Source: Methanobrevibacter ruminantium M1
GTDB taxonomy: Archaea > Methanobacteriota > Methanobacteria > Methanobacteriales > Methanobacteriaceae
Direction: 5' to 3'
DNA length: 64,000 nt
NCBI RefSeq assembly: GCF_000024185.1
Contig: NC_013790.1
Coordinates: 1,387,501 to 1,451,500 of the forward strand
The notes under the pieces were generated by a model, which was given only the letters and a program-made list of their open reading frames with translations, made no database searches and had not been told where the DNA came from. Below are positions 47,746 through 56,437 of this stretch, piece by piece (within the stretch, counting starts at the first letter, position 1; the number at the start of each line of letters is the position of its first letter). A program made the position numbers and the translations under genes.

Positions 47746-48615
47746 ATGATAATTTTAGATGAAAATGTAAAATGTTTAGTTCAAGGAATTACTGGAAAAC
47801 AAGGTTCATTCCACACTGAACAGATGTTAAAATACAATACAAAAATCGTAGCAGGAGTAACTCCAGGTAAAGGCGGACAAGAGATTCTAGGAGTTCCTGT
47901 TTTTGATTCCATTGAGGAAGCTAAGGAAAATACTGATGTGAATGCTTCAATTATCTTTGTGCCAGCGCCATTTGCTAAGGATGCTGCCTTTGAATCAATT
48001 GACCATTTGGATCTTGTAATTATAATTACCAGAGCCACATTCCCTATCCATGACACCATGGAAATCATGGCTTATGCAAAGGCTAAGGGAGTGACTGTCA
48101 TAGGACCTAACACTCCAGGAGTAATCTCTCCTAAAGTGGGCAAGCTTGGAATCATGCCAACCCATATTTTCTCAGAAGGAACTGTTGGTGTCATCTCTAG
48201 AAGCGGTACCTTGACCTATGAGATTGCAAGTCAATTGAGCCGTGCAGAAATCGGACAGAGCACTTGTGTAGGAATTGGCGGAGACCCTGTTATCGGTACC
48301 CCTTACATTGAAGTCTTGCAGATGTTTGAAGACGATCCTGAAACCACTGAAATAGTCTTAATCGGTGAGATCGGAGGATCTGCTGAAGAGGATGCTGCAG
48401 CATACATTAAGGAAAACATTACAAAGCCTGTCGTTGCATACATTGCAGGTATCTCTGCACCTCCTGGAAAGAGGATGGGTCACGCAGGAGCTATCATTGC
48501 AGGTAATTCTGGAACTGCTAAAAGTAAAATGGAAGCTTTGGAATCTGCTGGTGTAAAGGTTGCTCGCAAGCCTTCTGAAATCGTAGAATACATTAAGGAA
48601 ATTCGTGGAGAATAA
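47746..48615 (+). CDS. sucD: Succinyl-CoA synthetase, alpha subunit
   Basis: The subunit carries the CoA site and the phosphohistidine of the reaction succinate + CoA + NTP to succinyl-CoA. In hydrogenotrophic methanogens it serves the reductive branch that makes 2-oxoglutarate. I start at the ATG at 47746 (GTGAT upstream), giving 289 residues, the normal length. Seen are [17 protein letters not shown] (CoA-binding fold), [39 protein letters not shown] and the active-site GHAGAI with its histidine. The beta subunit (sucC) is not in the window. Confidence 0.96.
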   Translation: MIILDENVKCLVQGITGKQGSFHTEQMLKYNTKIVAGVTPGKGGQEILGVPVFDSIEEAKENTDVNASIIFVPAPFAKDAAFESIDHLDLVIIITRATFPIHDTMEIMAYAKAKGVTVIGPNTPGVISPKVGKLGIMPTHIFSEGTVGVISRSGTLTYEIASQLSRAEIGQSTCVGIGGDPVIGTPYIEVLQMFEDDPETTEIVLIGEIGGSAEEDAAAYIKENITKPVVAYIAGISAPPGKRMGHAGAIIAGNSGTAKSKMEALESAGVKVARKPSEIVEYIKEIRGE

Positions 48616-48622
48616 TTTCTCC
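48607..48622 (+). terminator. Small hairpin at the sucD stop codon
   Basis: GGAGAA and TTCTCC pair across TAAT, enclosing the stop codon, followed by ATTTACTTTTTTTT. Confidence 0.5.
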
Positions 48623-48746
48623 ATTTACTTTTTTTTATTAATTTAGTAATCTGATTAATCGATTAATCCTTATTGAGTAAATTTAATCTTATTTAAACTA
48701 TAAAAATCTGTTTTTATGCTTATTTATATCTTTTAAGAGTGATATT

Positions 48747-49949
48747 ATGGACAAGGAAGAAATCATTAATAAACTAATGGCTGGTGAAATGAAGCTTTAT
48801 CAGATTGATAAATTCACAGAAAATGCTACAGAGGCTTTGGATATTAGAAGGGAATTTATAGAAAGACATTCCAATTGTGAGCTTAATCAGATAGCCAATT
48901 ACACTTTGGATATGGAAAAGGCATTTTCCAAAAACATTGAAAACCCTATAGGAACCGTTCAAGTACCTATTGGAGTTGTCGGCCCATTAAAAATCAATGG
49001 GGAACATGCAGATGATGAATTCTTTGTTCCTTTAGCCACATCTGAAGGCGCTTTGCTTGCTTCAGTCAATAGGGGCTGCTCTGCTATTACAGCATCTGGA
49101 GGAGTCAATGCAAGAGTGATTGGAGATAAGATGACTAGGGCTCCTGTTATAAAGACAGATTCTGTTGTAGAGGCCGTTAAGGTAAAATCATGGTTTGAGA
49201 CTAAGTTTGATGAGCTAAAATCCATTGCAGAGTCCACCACAAGCCATGGAAAGCTGGTGAAGATAGATCCTATCATAATCGTTGGAAACTATGTCTATCC
49301 TAGATTCGTATACTCTACAGGAGACAGCATGGGAATGAATATGGTTACAATAGCTACAGAAAAGGTTCTCTCTAAGTTATATGATGATTTGGGAGTTCAT
49401 GCGATTGCATTAAGCGGAAATCTTTGTGTGGATAAGAAGCCTGCTGCAATCAACCTTGTTGAAGGAAGGGGAAAGACTGTAGTTGCAGACATATTGATTC
49501 CAGAGGAAATAGTAAAATCCAAGCTTAAGACAACTGCAAAGGCAATGGAAGAGGTAAACATTGCAAAGAACCTGATTGGATCTGCTGCAGCAGGAAGCAT
49601 GGCTTTCAATGCACACTTTGCTAATATGATTGGTGCAATATTCTTGGCAACTGGTCAGGATGAGGCCCATGTTGTGGAAGGTTCCCTTGGAATAACAACA
49701 GCAGAGGACAGGGATGGAGACTTGTATTTTGCTGTAAGCATGCCGGACTTACCTATTGCAACAATTGGCGGTGGAACAAGGCTTGAAACAGCAAGCGAAG
49801 GATTAAGCATTATTGATTGTTTAGGTTCAGGCAAGGTCAATAAGTTTGCAGAGATTGTTATTTCAACTGTTCTTGCAGGTGAATTATCTTTAGTTGGAGC
49901 TTTAGCAGCTGGACATTTGGCTAAAGCACATCAAGAACTAGGCAGATAG
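48747..49949 (+). CDS. hmgA: HMG-CoA reductase (class I)
   Basis: The enzyme reduces HMG-CoA to mevalonate with NADPH, the committed step of archaeal isoprenoid lipid synthesis. The 400 residues start at an ATG with GTGAT before it. Class I signatures are present: ENPIGTVQVPIGVVGPL, the catalytic glutamate in ATSEGALLASVNRGC, the lysine in NLCVDKKPAA, the aspartate in TGDSMGMNM, GGGTRLETASEGL and the catalytic histidine in AAGHLAKAHQELGR at the end. Its product feeds the pathway that ends with the GGGP synthase at 55361. It may be co-transcribed with sucD only if the small hairpin is read through. Confidence 0.97.
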   Translation: MDKEEIINKLMAGEMKLYQIDKFTENATEALDIRREFIERHSNCELNQIANYTLDMEKAFSKNIENPIGTVQVPIGVVGPLKINGEHADDEFFVPLATSEGALLASVNRGCSAITASGGVNARVIGDKMTRAPVIKTDSVVEAVKVKSWFETKFDELKSIAESTTSHGKLVKIDPIIIVGNYVYPRFVYSTGDSMGMNMVTIATEKVLSKLYDDLGVHAIALSGNLCVDKKPAAINLVEGRGKTVVADILIPEEIVKSKLKTTAKAMEEVNIAKNLIGSAAAGSMAFNAHFANMIGAIFLATGQDEAHVVEGSLGITTAEDRDGDLYFAVSMPDLPIATIGGGTRLETASEGLSIIDCLGSGKVNKFAEIVISTVLAGELSLVGALAAGHLAKAHQELGR

Positions 49950-50093
49950 TTGTAAATTATTATATTTGCTTGAATAATTAATTTAATTAATTATTTTTTT
50001 ATTTTTTTATTTTTTACCTTTAGGCTTTTAGGTTTTTTTTTTAAAAACTTATTCAATCGTTTAAATTTATTTTGTTCTATATTAGTTGATATT

Positions 50094-50498
50094 ATGTCTG
50101 ATAAGGAGTATATTGATTTTAAAAAGGAATTTAAAGACTTTGCTCAAGATTTGGAAAATAGCAAGCCTATTTTTGATGATGAAGATTTGTCCTTTGATGA
50201 TTTTGATAATCTCATAGGCAATATTGGAGAAAATAATCTTTCAGATGATTCTATTGACAGATATGGTTCAATAAATGATGATTTAGATAAATTGGATAGT
50301 CTTTTTGGAAGCGATTGTCCGGAAATCACTCTTGAAACAGAGAACATGCTAATGAATTTAAGCATTAAAAAGGATTATTCAAAGATTAAAGACTTCAATT
50401 TAAGAAAGAAAGAGTTTTTTAAGGATTTAAAGGATTTCATTGATGAATTTGAATCAACTGAAGAATCAGATGAATTGATGAAGTTTTATGATGATTAG
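50094..50498 (+). CDS. Small acidic protein of unknown function
   Basis: The protein has 134 residues, very acidic and rich in Asp, Ser and Leu (IFDDEDLSFDDFDNLIGNIG, FIDEFESTEESDELMKFYDD). Predicted structure is helical with disordered parts. There is no signal peptide, membrane segment or cysteine, and I recognise no family. The ATG follows GTTGATATT, a weak form of the usual site. It lies between hmgA and a zinc-ribbon gene. Codon use resembles the neighbours, so it is likely a real gene. Confidence 0.55.
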   Translation: MSDKEYIDFKKEFKDFAQDLENSKPIFDDEDLSFDDFDNLIGNIGENNLSDDSIDRYGSINDDLDKLDSLFGSDCPEITLETENMLMNLSIKKDYSKIKDFNLRKKEFFKDLKDFIDEFESTEESDELMKFYDD

Positions 50499-50590
50499 TA
50501 GAAATTAAACAATTATCCCTTAATTTTCCATTCTTTTTAAAAAACATATATAATTATTTAAATAATAGGAAAACATATTAATAATTAACA

Positions 50591-50613
50591 TTAACTATAG
50601 TTAAAAATAACTA
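50591..50613. promoter_or_regulatory. Overlapping palindromes upstream of the zinc-ribbon gene
   Basis: TTAACTATAGTTAA (50591-50604) is a perfect 14-bp palindrome. It overlaps AGTTAAAAATAACT (50600-50613), another inverted repeat, ending 17 bases before the ATG at 50631. An operator is possible. A TATA-like ATATATAATTATTTAAAT lies at about 50547. Confidence 0.45.
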
Positions 50614-50630
50614 TGGAAATAGGTGATACA

Positions 50631-50786
50631 ATGTGTAGTTCAGGAGGCCCAATGGCTGACCTTTCAATGAAAAAATTGAAAACAAAAAAATACAAATGTC
50701 TTGATTGTGGAAATGAATTTAAAGGATTAGGCAGAAAGGTAATCTGTCCTTCATGCCAAAGCGACAATGTTGAATTAAGAGAATAG
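50631..50786 (+). CDS. Small zinc-ribbon protein
   Basis: This 51-residue protein starts at an ATG five bases after GGTG. After MCSSGGPMADLSMKKLK it forms one zinc ribbon, YKCLDCGNEF...VICPSCQSDN, with two C-x-x-C pairs 13 residues apart. An extra cysteine is at position 2. It is not RNA polymerase subunit P, which lacks this N-terminus and spacing. It may be a stand-alone metal- or nucleic-acid-binding protein; the role is unknown. It ends in a strong terminator, so it is probably a single-gene transcript. Confidence 0.75.
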   Translation: MCSSGGPMADLSMKKLKTKKYKCLDCGNEFKGLGRKVICPSCQSDNVELRE

Positions 50787-50804
50787 ATTTCTCGATTTAA
50801 TTTA

Positions 50805-50827
50805 AAAGAGCAATATATTTGCTCTTT
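50805..50827 (+). terminator. Strong hairpin plus T-run after the zinc-ribbon gene
   Basis: AAAGAGCAA and TTGCTCTTT form a perfect 9-bp stem with a five-base loop, followed by ATTAACTTTTTTTT. Confidence 0.75.
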
Positions 50828-50905
50828 ATTAACTTTTTTTTAAAAAAATCATTTATTTTATTTATTTTGAAATAATAATTAATTTTTACTGTTTTTAGTG
50901 ATATT

Positions 50906-51370
50906 ATGGATAATGAGATTAAGTTCAAGGATGATGAGATATTGTTCCTTCTTGGTGAAAGCGGCATGGTAGGAATAGCTAAGGCTGGAGAGGATAAGAT
51001 GCTTTTTATAGGAACTCCAGACAATGATGAGATTGTTCAGTATCTTGAAAAGGATGATCTTATTGCAGTTTCCTCATTCAATCTTGGCAAGAAGTATGAA
51101 AAGGGGATAAGGTCTCTCATTTATCTTACCCGCGATATCGAATCTCCGATAATCGTTCTTCCAAAGAACCATCCCGCTTCAAAGCGACTTAAGATGGTCT
51201 TATCAGTTGGTGAAAACGTTAGGTTGGATTGTGGAATAATTCCTGGAACCCATCCAGAGCAGGATATATTATGCTCCTGTGACAGTTTATCTGGATTGAA
51301 TATTGTGAAATCCGCCGATGGTGTTATAATAGAGGGAAATGTTCCTGATTATAAGATTGAGCCTTTTTGA
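50906..51370 (+). CDS. Conserved protein of unknown function
   Basis: The protein has 154 residues, soluble and of mixed alpha-beta character: DDEILFLLGESGMVGIAKAG at the start, then SPIIVLPKNHPASKRLKMVL, and a C-terminal part with a cysteine pair in DILCSCDSLSG. No family is recognised. The ATG follows GTGAT. The next gene, a DUF116 protein, starts 56 bases later in the same direction, so the two may share a transcript. The two cysteines could bind metal, but the spacing gives no known motif. Confidence 0.6.
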   Translation: MDNEIKFKDDEILFLLGESGMVGIAKAGEDKMLFIGTPDNDEIVQYLEKDDLIAVSSFNLGKKYEKGIRSLIYLTRDIESPIIVLPKNHPASKRLKMVLSVGENVRLDCGIIPGTHPEQDILCSCDSLSGLNIVKSADGVIIEGNVPDYKIEPF

Positions 51371-51426
51371 TTAAAATTTAAATAATTTAGCACTATTTAT
51401 TTTTATGAATTTAGAAGATTGAAACT

Positions 51427-52140
51427 ATGTTATTGCATGAACAGGCATTCCAGTTGATAGGTGAATCTATAGTTGTTTTAGTGGTTCTTATAATCATCAT
51501 ACTAATTATAGCCTTAATACTTGGAATCATACTCCTTAGAAGAAACAAATTGGTATTTCCTTCACTCATTATCTTTGTTGTGAATGTATTCTATTCCCCT
51601 TTGAAGAGTTTGGCTAATTTCTTAAGATTGGATGACGCTTTGGTTGACCATATTGGAATAGAGGTGAGGAATAAGGTAAATAAGCCAAAGTTTGACCAGA
51701 TTCCTCCTGAAGAGAAGATAATCGTTCTTCCACATTGTCTTAGGTCTAGAGACTGTGAGGCAAGCCTTAAGGAAAGCGGAATCAAATGCACATTCTGTGG
51801 AAAGTGTGCAATAGGAACTATCAAGTCAAAGGCAGAGCCTATGGGATATAAGGTGTTTATTGTACCTGGATCCAGCTTTGTAAAGAAGATAATAGAGCAA
51901 AACAAGTTCAAGTCAGTTGTAGGGGTTGCCTGCCATGTAGATTTGAACCAGACCATGATGGCACTTTCAGACTTCTATCCTCAGGGAGTTCTTTTATCCA
52001 CTTCTGGCTGTTTTGAGACAAGAGTGGATGTCTCTAAGGTCTTAAGCACAATTGGGTATTATGAGTATAAGGAAAAAAATAAATCCATTGATGATGAAAA
52101 GGACGACTCTGAAGACATAGGTAGGATAAAACCTAGTTAA
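51427..52140 (+). CDS. DUF116 family membrane protein
   Basis: The protein has 237 residues. An N-terminal membrane helix (VVLVVLIIIILIIALILGII) is followed by a second amphipathic segment and a cytoplasmic domain. The domain has the DUF116 pattern: LPHCLRSRDCEASL, the cysteine cluster KCTFCGKCAIG, YKVFIVPGSSFVKKI and VVGVACHVDLNQ. At least six cysteines are placed to bind metal. The family is widespread in methanogens and anaerobes and its function is not known. The acidic C-terminal tail (SIDDEKDDSEDI) is variable. The spacer after it contains an 8-bp ATTATTTT microsatellite. Confidence 0.8.
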   Translation: MLLHEQAFQLIGESIVVLVVLIIIILIIALILGIILLRRNKLVFPSLIIFVVNVFYSPLKSLANFLRLDDALVDHIGIEVRNKVNKPKFDQIPPEEKIIVLPHCLRSRDCEASLKESGIKCTFCGKCAIGTIKSKAEPMGYKVFIVPGSSFVKKIIEQNKFKSVVGVACHVDLNQTMMALSDFYPQGVLLSTSGCFETRVDVSKVLSTIGYYEYKEKNKSIDDEKDDSEDIGRIKPS

Positions 52141-52518
52141 ATAGGTCTATTTTTATTATTTTATTATTTTATTATTTTATTATTTTTTATTTTTTTATTT
52201 TATTATTTTATTATTTTATTATTTTATTGTTCTTCTATATTTTTCTATTTATTTTAACTATTTTTCTCTTTTCTATAAATTCTATTTATTTTAACTATTT
52301 TCTATAAATTATAACTATTCTTTTTTTCTTTCTTACATCTTCGAATTTTCTAATCCTTTTTTTCTTTTTTCAATCAATCATTTGTTCAGTAAAATATGAA
52401 TAGTTTTATATAATATGAATGATTATATATTTATAAGAAAAATATAACAATTGAAAAGTTTACTTGATTAATTACTAAATGATTTATTTAATTCAATTAA
52501 ACCAATGAGGTGAATTAT
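52141..52518. other. T-rich spacer with 8-bp microsatellite
   Basis: Positions 52152-52230 are mostly ATTATTTT units. The rest is T-rich. A TATA candidate GATTATATATTTATAAG lies near 52422 for the gene at 52519. No gene is visible. Confidence 0.5.
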
Positions 52519-52908
52519 ATGGAAGAAAACGAAATTTCTCCTTTCTTTACAATTAAAAAGATAAGAGAAGGAGACTCCATTCAATTGGATCAAAAATACA
52601 TTAAGGTCAGATCAAATACAGACAAGGTAATTGCAATTCACTATAAGGCACCTATAGAAAGAACAATTGAACTTGAAATGTTCTTTGAAGATTATAATCC
52701 TATTGAAAGGTTAAATTACAATATTGGCGATACCGGTTGGGTAGGTGCAAATTTCAGAGGTCTCATCGATGGAAAGGACAAGTCCTTGCCAGTTGATTAT
52801 GATTATAAGATATTGCTATTGGAAGAATATAAATGTTTAAGCAAGGTAGAGCTTAAACATGTAAAAAGAAGTTCTAAATTTAGGCCTAACTATACTATAG
52901 CTAAATAA
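52519..52908 (+). CDS. Conserved small protein of unknown function
   Basis: The protein has 129 residues from the ATG at 52519, which lies six bases after GAGGTG; an in-frame GTG three codons earlier overlaps that site. The sequence is beta-rich (FFTIKKIREGDSIQLDQKYI, then ERTIELEMFFEDYNPIE) and ends in a basic tail (VKRSSKFRPNYTIAK). No signal, membrane segment or cysteine cluster is present besides one Cys. I recognise no family. It is followed by a spacer of 230 bases and a secreted protein gene. Confidence 0.6.
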   Translation: MEENEISPFFTIKKIREGDSIQLDQKYIKVRSNTDKVIAIHYKAPIERTIELEMFFEDYNPIERLNYNIGDTGWVGANFRGLIDGKDKSLPVDYDYKILLLEEYKCLSKVELKHVKRSSKFRPNYTIAK

Positions 52909-53138
52909 TCCTTCAATTTATAATCTGAACCTTAATATTATCTTTTTTTATTTTTAACCTTTTTATACTTTTTTTTAAACTTTTTTTCTTTTCTTTTATT
53001 TTAATTTTTAAGCAAAAATATACATTTTTTAATCTTAAAGAACATTACCAAAATGATTAATAATAATGAGATTAAAACTATACTTATTAAGTTTTAACTT
53101 AAAAAATATATTTTTCTAAAAATCTATGGAGGAAAAGC

Positions 53139-53810
53139 ATGAATTCTAAAAAGATAGCAATTGTTCTTGGAATAATATTGCTTTCATTTGCAATTGTAGG
53201 CTCTGCATCAGCTTTTAACTTATTTGGCGGACCTACTACTGACTTTGACAATAAATTCATGTCAGGTACCTTTACAGGGGATGTAAGCAGAAACAATATA
53301 AGCACCAATGACTCCCTATCCGACTGGGTGGACTCCTATGAGGATAAGGAAAGAAATATCACTTATAATATGTCTTGCATTAAGGGAGGCTCATTCTTAA
53401 CTGACCTATATGAATTGCAGGGTATGGCAGCTCCTGAAGTGAGGAATTTCAATGGTGAAGATTGGAAGGTCTATTATTCTCAAGCAGTTCCTACAACAGA
53501 TGAAAACAAGACAGCTAATGAATCCAGTGTAATAAATGTCTACATCTGTGAGGCAGATGTGGATAATGTGACCTATATGATTAATATCATTGCATATGAC
53601 AATGAATCAATTGACTGTGATGGCAGTCTCTACTGCGGATTCTTTAAGGATGACATTCAGCCTTTATTAGAGAGCATTACTCTTAAGGATGCTAAGAAGG
53701 CTCCGCAAATATATGATCTCTTGAATATGACTAAAGATGATTTTAAACAATTGCAGGATTATATAGAACAGGTCAAAACAGGAAATATTCCTGAAACTGC
53801 TGAAGGATAG
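53139..53810 (+). CDS. Secreted protein of unknown function
   Basis: The protein has 223 residues. A clear signal peptide (KKIAIVLGIILLSFAIVGSA, cleavage after SASA near 26) has no lipobox cysteine. The mature part is acidic with several possible N-glycosylation sites (NIS, NMS, NES, NVT) and cysteines in SCIKGG, YICEAD and DCDGSLYCG that may form disulphides. The C-terminal 40 residues are helical. I see no known domain. GGAGG lies nine bases before the ATG. The end of the gene, including the stop, is duplicated 39 bp downstream. Confidence 0.65.
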   Translation: MNSKKIAIVLGIILLSFAIVGSASAFNLFGGPTTDFDNKFMSGTFTGDVSRNNISTNDSLSDWVDSYEDKERNITYNMSCIKGGSFLTDLYELQGMAAPEVRNFNGEDWKVYYSQAVPTTDENKTANESSVINVYICEADVDNVTYMINIIAYDNESIDCDGSLYCGFFKDDIQPLLESITLKDAKKAPQIYDLLNMTKDDFKQLQDYIEQVKTGNIPETAEG

Positions 53811-53856
53811 ATTTTATCTTTTTTAACTAATAAAACTGCTGAAGGATAGATTTTAT
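53794..53856. repeat. 24-bp direct repeat covering the stop codon
   Basis: AAACTGCTGAAGGATAGATT and four more bases occur at 53794-53817 and again, exactly, at 53833-53856 (period 39). The first copy includes the last codons and stop of the secreted protein gene. Confidence 0.85.
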
Positions 53857-53990
53857 TTGATTTAATTAATAATTATCATTTTTAATGATTTTTATTAATT
53901 ATATTTTTTAATTTTTTGATTCTTAAAAAGAGAATTAATCATTGATTTTTTTAAAAAGCTAATTTTAATATTGTATTAGATGTTGATACT

Positions 53991-54509
53991 ATGAAAGTCA
54001 CTGTTTTTCATGCAAACGAATGCGATAAGAAGAAATGCACAGCCTTTAAGATGGAAAAGCAAGGAAAGTGCAGAATAGTCTATAAGATTCATCAGATTCC
54101 TCGTGGTGCAGTTGTATTGAATCCATTTAGCGAAAAAGCAGTATCCTTTGAAGATAGGGGGCTTGTAGAGGATAAGGGAGTTGTAGGACTTGACTGCTCC
54201 TGGAATAAGGTGTCAAAGTCTGCTAGTTTCTTCTCCTTGTCAAAGTATCACAGATCCCTTCCTTTCCTTATTGCTGCAAATCCGGTTAATTTCGGCAAGC
54301 CATGCATATTGTCAACAAATGAGGCGATAGCTGCCACATTCTATATAACTGGATTCAAGGAAGAGGCTAATCATATTATGGATGGATTTAAATGGGGCCA
54401 TTCATTTATTGAACTAAATTATGACTTGCTTGAGGCTTATAGCTCTGTAAAAACAAGTGCTGAAGTTGTGGAGATACAGAATGAGTTCTTGGCTGCTCAT
54501 GAGAAATGA
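53991..54509 (+). CDS. tsr3: Tsr3-type rRNA aminocarboxypropyltransferase
   Basis: The protein has 172 residues. Tsr3 moves the 3-amino-3-carboxypropyl group of SAM to a hypermodified pseudouridine of small-subunit rRNA. The family signatures are visible: DKKKCTAFKMEKQGK, a short beta strand with VLNPFSEKA, VVGLDCSWNKV, then RSLPFLIAANPVNFGKPC and LSTNEAIAATFYITGF. The length fits archaeal members. The ATG follows GTTGATACT. It is a likely single gene ahead of the ribosomal protein L40e gene 265 bases downstream, a fitting neighbour for a ribosome-maturation enzyme. Confidence 0.92.
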   Translation: MKVTVFHANECDKKKCTAFKMEKQGKCRIVYKIHQIPRGAVVLNPFSEKAVSFEDRGLVEDKGVVGLDCSWNKVSKSASFFSLSKYHRSLPFLIAANPVNFGKPCILSTNEAIAATFYITGFKEEANHIMDGFKWGHSFIELNYDLLEAYSSVKTSAEVVEIQNEFLAAHEK

Positions 54510-54773
54510 TTATGAATCATATGGAAATAGCTCATTTTAATCCCTTTTTCATTAAAAAGATTTATTATTTCCTCTCTTATTCTAATTTTAGGGTCTAAAA
54601 AAGCCAACATTTATATACTATTAAATTTATATATTTTATTAATAGTTATGATAACATTAAATTGTTTTTTCATAATTTATTCTTAAGACTTTTATTATCA
54701 ATTCTTTTGAATTTTTATAAAGTATTTTAACCAATTATTTTATTTAATAAAATTAGCGATGGAGGATGTTGAA

Positions 54774-54920
54774 ATGGCAAGATTTGAAGAAGCAGAAAAC
54801 AGAATGTTCAATGTAAAAATCTGTTTAAAATGTAACGCACGTAATCCTGCTGGAGCTACCACCTGTAGAAAATGTGGTTACAAAGGTTTAAGATTCAAAG
54901 CTAAAGAACCTAGAGGATAG
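54774..54920 (+). CDS. rpl40e: Ribosomal protein L40e
   Basis: This 48-residue protein of the large ribosomal subunit has the four-cysteine zinc site: [12 protein letters not shown], then [16 protein letters not shown]. It starts [13 protein letters not shown] at the ATG at 54774, with GGAGGAT upstream; an in-frame ATG at 54759 overlaps that site. Two TATA candidates precede it, TTTATATACT at 54610 and TTTTTATAAAG near 54712. The first is preceded by an A-rich recognition element (AAAAAGCCAACA). The gene ends in a strong hairpin. Confidence 0.95.
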   Translation: MARFEEAENRMFNVKICLKCNARNPAGATTCRKCGYKGLRFKAKEPRG

Positions 54921-54934
54921 ATTTATTCTATCCC

Positions 54935-54958
54935 AATTAATATCTTTTGATATTAATT
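54935..54958 (+). terminator. Perfect hairpin plus T-run after rpl40e
   Basis: AATTAATATC and GATATTAATT form a 10-bp stem with a TTTT loop, followed by CTTTTTTT. Confidence 0.75.
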
Positions 54959-55360
54959 CTTTTTTTAAACAAAAGGGAATTTATTAATTCTCTTTAGATT
55001 TTTACTATTTTTATTGTTTTAATTACTAAATACTCTTTTTATATACTATTTCTATTGATTTAACTACTTGTTCTTTTATATGCTATTTTTATTGTTTAAC
55101 TACGTTTTTTTATATGCTATTCTTATAATTGCTAATCTCTCTTTTTCTATTGATTTATCCACTAACTCTTTTTCTATTTATAATCACTATCTTATTTTTT
55201 TCAATATCCCATTATTCCTTTTAAAAAAAATCACCCTGTTAAAGGTTTTTTTAAATATTTTAAAATAGTTTAAATACTAATAAGAAGAAAAATATTAATA
55301 TATATAATTAAATTAAGTATCAATTTAATTAATTCCTAATAATTTTTTTAGTGTGATTTT
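54959..55360. other. T-rich spacer before GGGP synthase
   Basis: The spacer holds three imperfect copies of TTTTATATGCTATTTTTATT between 55038 and 55130, then AT-rich sequence with TATA-like ATATATAATTAAATTAAG near 55300. No gene is supported; a 66-codon T-rich frame at 55068 is composition only. Confidence 0.5.
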
Positions 55361-56110
55361 ATGGAAAATGTTGAGCAACATCTTAAAGAAATTTTAAAGA
55401 CTCGCAAAATTCATTTAACTTTAATAGATCCTGATGAACAAAGCCCAGATGAAGCTGTCAATATAGCTAAAGAGGCTATTGCAGGAGGCAGTGACGGCAT
55501 TATGGTAGGGGGCTCCACTGTAGACACTGCTGCTCTTGACGGAACCTGTAAAGCCTTATCTGAAAATATAGACAATCCGATTATACTCTTCCCTGGAAAC
55601 ATCAATGGAGCAAGCAAGTATGCAGATGCAATATTCTTCATGAGCTATCTCAATTCAAACAATCCTTACTGGATTATTGGAGCTCAAGCATTAGCTGCAC
55701 CTGCAGTGAATAAGACAGGAATAGAAAAGATTCCAATGGGATATGTTGTTGCAGAGCCTGGCGGAACTGTGGGCTGGGTTGGAGATGCAAAGCTTATTCC
55801 AAGAAACAAGCCAAAGATTCCAGCTATCTATGCTATGGCAGCTGAAAACTTAGGAATGAGGTTTTTCTATATTGAAGCAGGATCTGGTGCAGATCAGCCT
55901 ATTCCTCCTGAAATGGTTGCATATACAAAAAGGGCAACCAGCGACATAGTTCTTGTTGTGGGAGGGGGAATCCGTGACGGCATAGCAGCTTATACAGCAG
56001 CTAAGGCCGGTGCAGACATTGTTGTTACAGGAACTGTTGTAGAAGAAACTTCAGATGTTAAAGGTAAAATCCAAGAAATAGTCGCAGGAGTTCGCAAAGC
56101 TTCTGAATAG
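55361..56110 (+). CDS. Geranylgeranylglyceryl phosphate synthase
   Basis: The enzyme joins geranylgeranyl diphosphate to sn-glycerol-1-phosphate, forming the first ether bond of archaeal lipids. The 249 residues fit the TIM-barrel family: HLTLIDPDE at the start, GGSDGIMVGGST, ILFPGNINGAS, PMGYVVAEPGGTVGWVGDA, YIEAGSGAD and the phosphate-binding VVGGGIRDG and VVTGTVVEE. The ATG follows GTGAT. A bacterial PcrB-type heptaprenylglyceryl phosphate synthase is unlikely in this archaeal setting. The protein acts at the cytoplasmic face of the membrane. Confidence 0.95.
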   Translation: MENVEQHLKEILKTRKIHLTLIDPDEQSPDEAVNIAKEAIAGGSDGIMVGGSTVDTAALDGTCKALSENIDNPIILFPGNINGASKYADAIFFMSYLNSNNPYWIIGAQALAAPAVNKTGIEKIPMGYVVAEPGGTVGWVGDAKLIPRNKPKIPAIYAMAAENLGMRFFYIEAGSGADQPIPPEMVAYTKRATSDIVLVVGGGIRDGIAAYTAAKAGADIVVTGTVVEETSDVKGKIQEIVAGVRKASE

Positions 56111-56437
56111 TTCTGTTTTTATTTTATCCTTTAATTTTTTCTTTTTTTTAACTTTTTTTTAGTTTATATATTTAAACTAATTTTTACTCTTCTTTTTATT
56201 CTATTTCTTTTATTATTGCTCTTTTTATTCTATTCCACTTATTATAATTCTTTTAAGCATTATTTTCTTTTCCATCCAATAATTTTTTATTTTAATATTA
56301 GTTTTCAAATGCTCTCTTTGACTTTATAAATGAGTAAGTTTAAATATTATATTAACTTATTAATAGTAATTTGAATAAAAATAATTCATATAAATCAATT
56401 ATCTAAAACAATTTATAAATCAATTTAAGGTTTTATC
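56111..56437. other. T-rich spacer before nurA
   Basis: The region is T-rich with repeated CTTTTTATTCTATT strings (56190-56240). TATA-like sequence AGTTTAAATATTATATTAAC lies near 56338 for nurA. No gene is visible. Confidence 0.4.

Noticed and set aside
50631-50786. RNA polymerase subunit P
   Set aside because: The protein has two C-x-x-C pairs but the N-terminus, spacing and basic C-terminus of subunit P are missing.
55068-55268. A 66-codon hydrophobic frame before GGGP synthase
   Set aside because: It is made of T-rich codons (Phe, Leu, Ile) in a low-complexity spacer and lacks a ribosome binding site.
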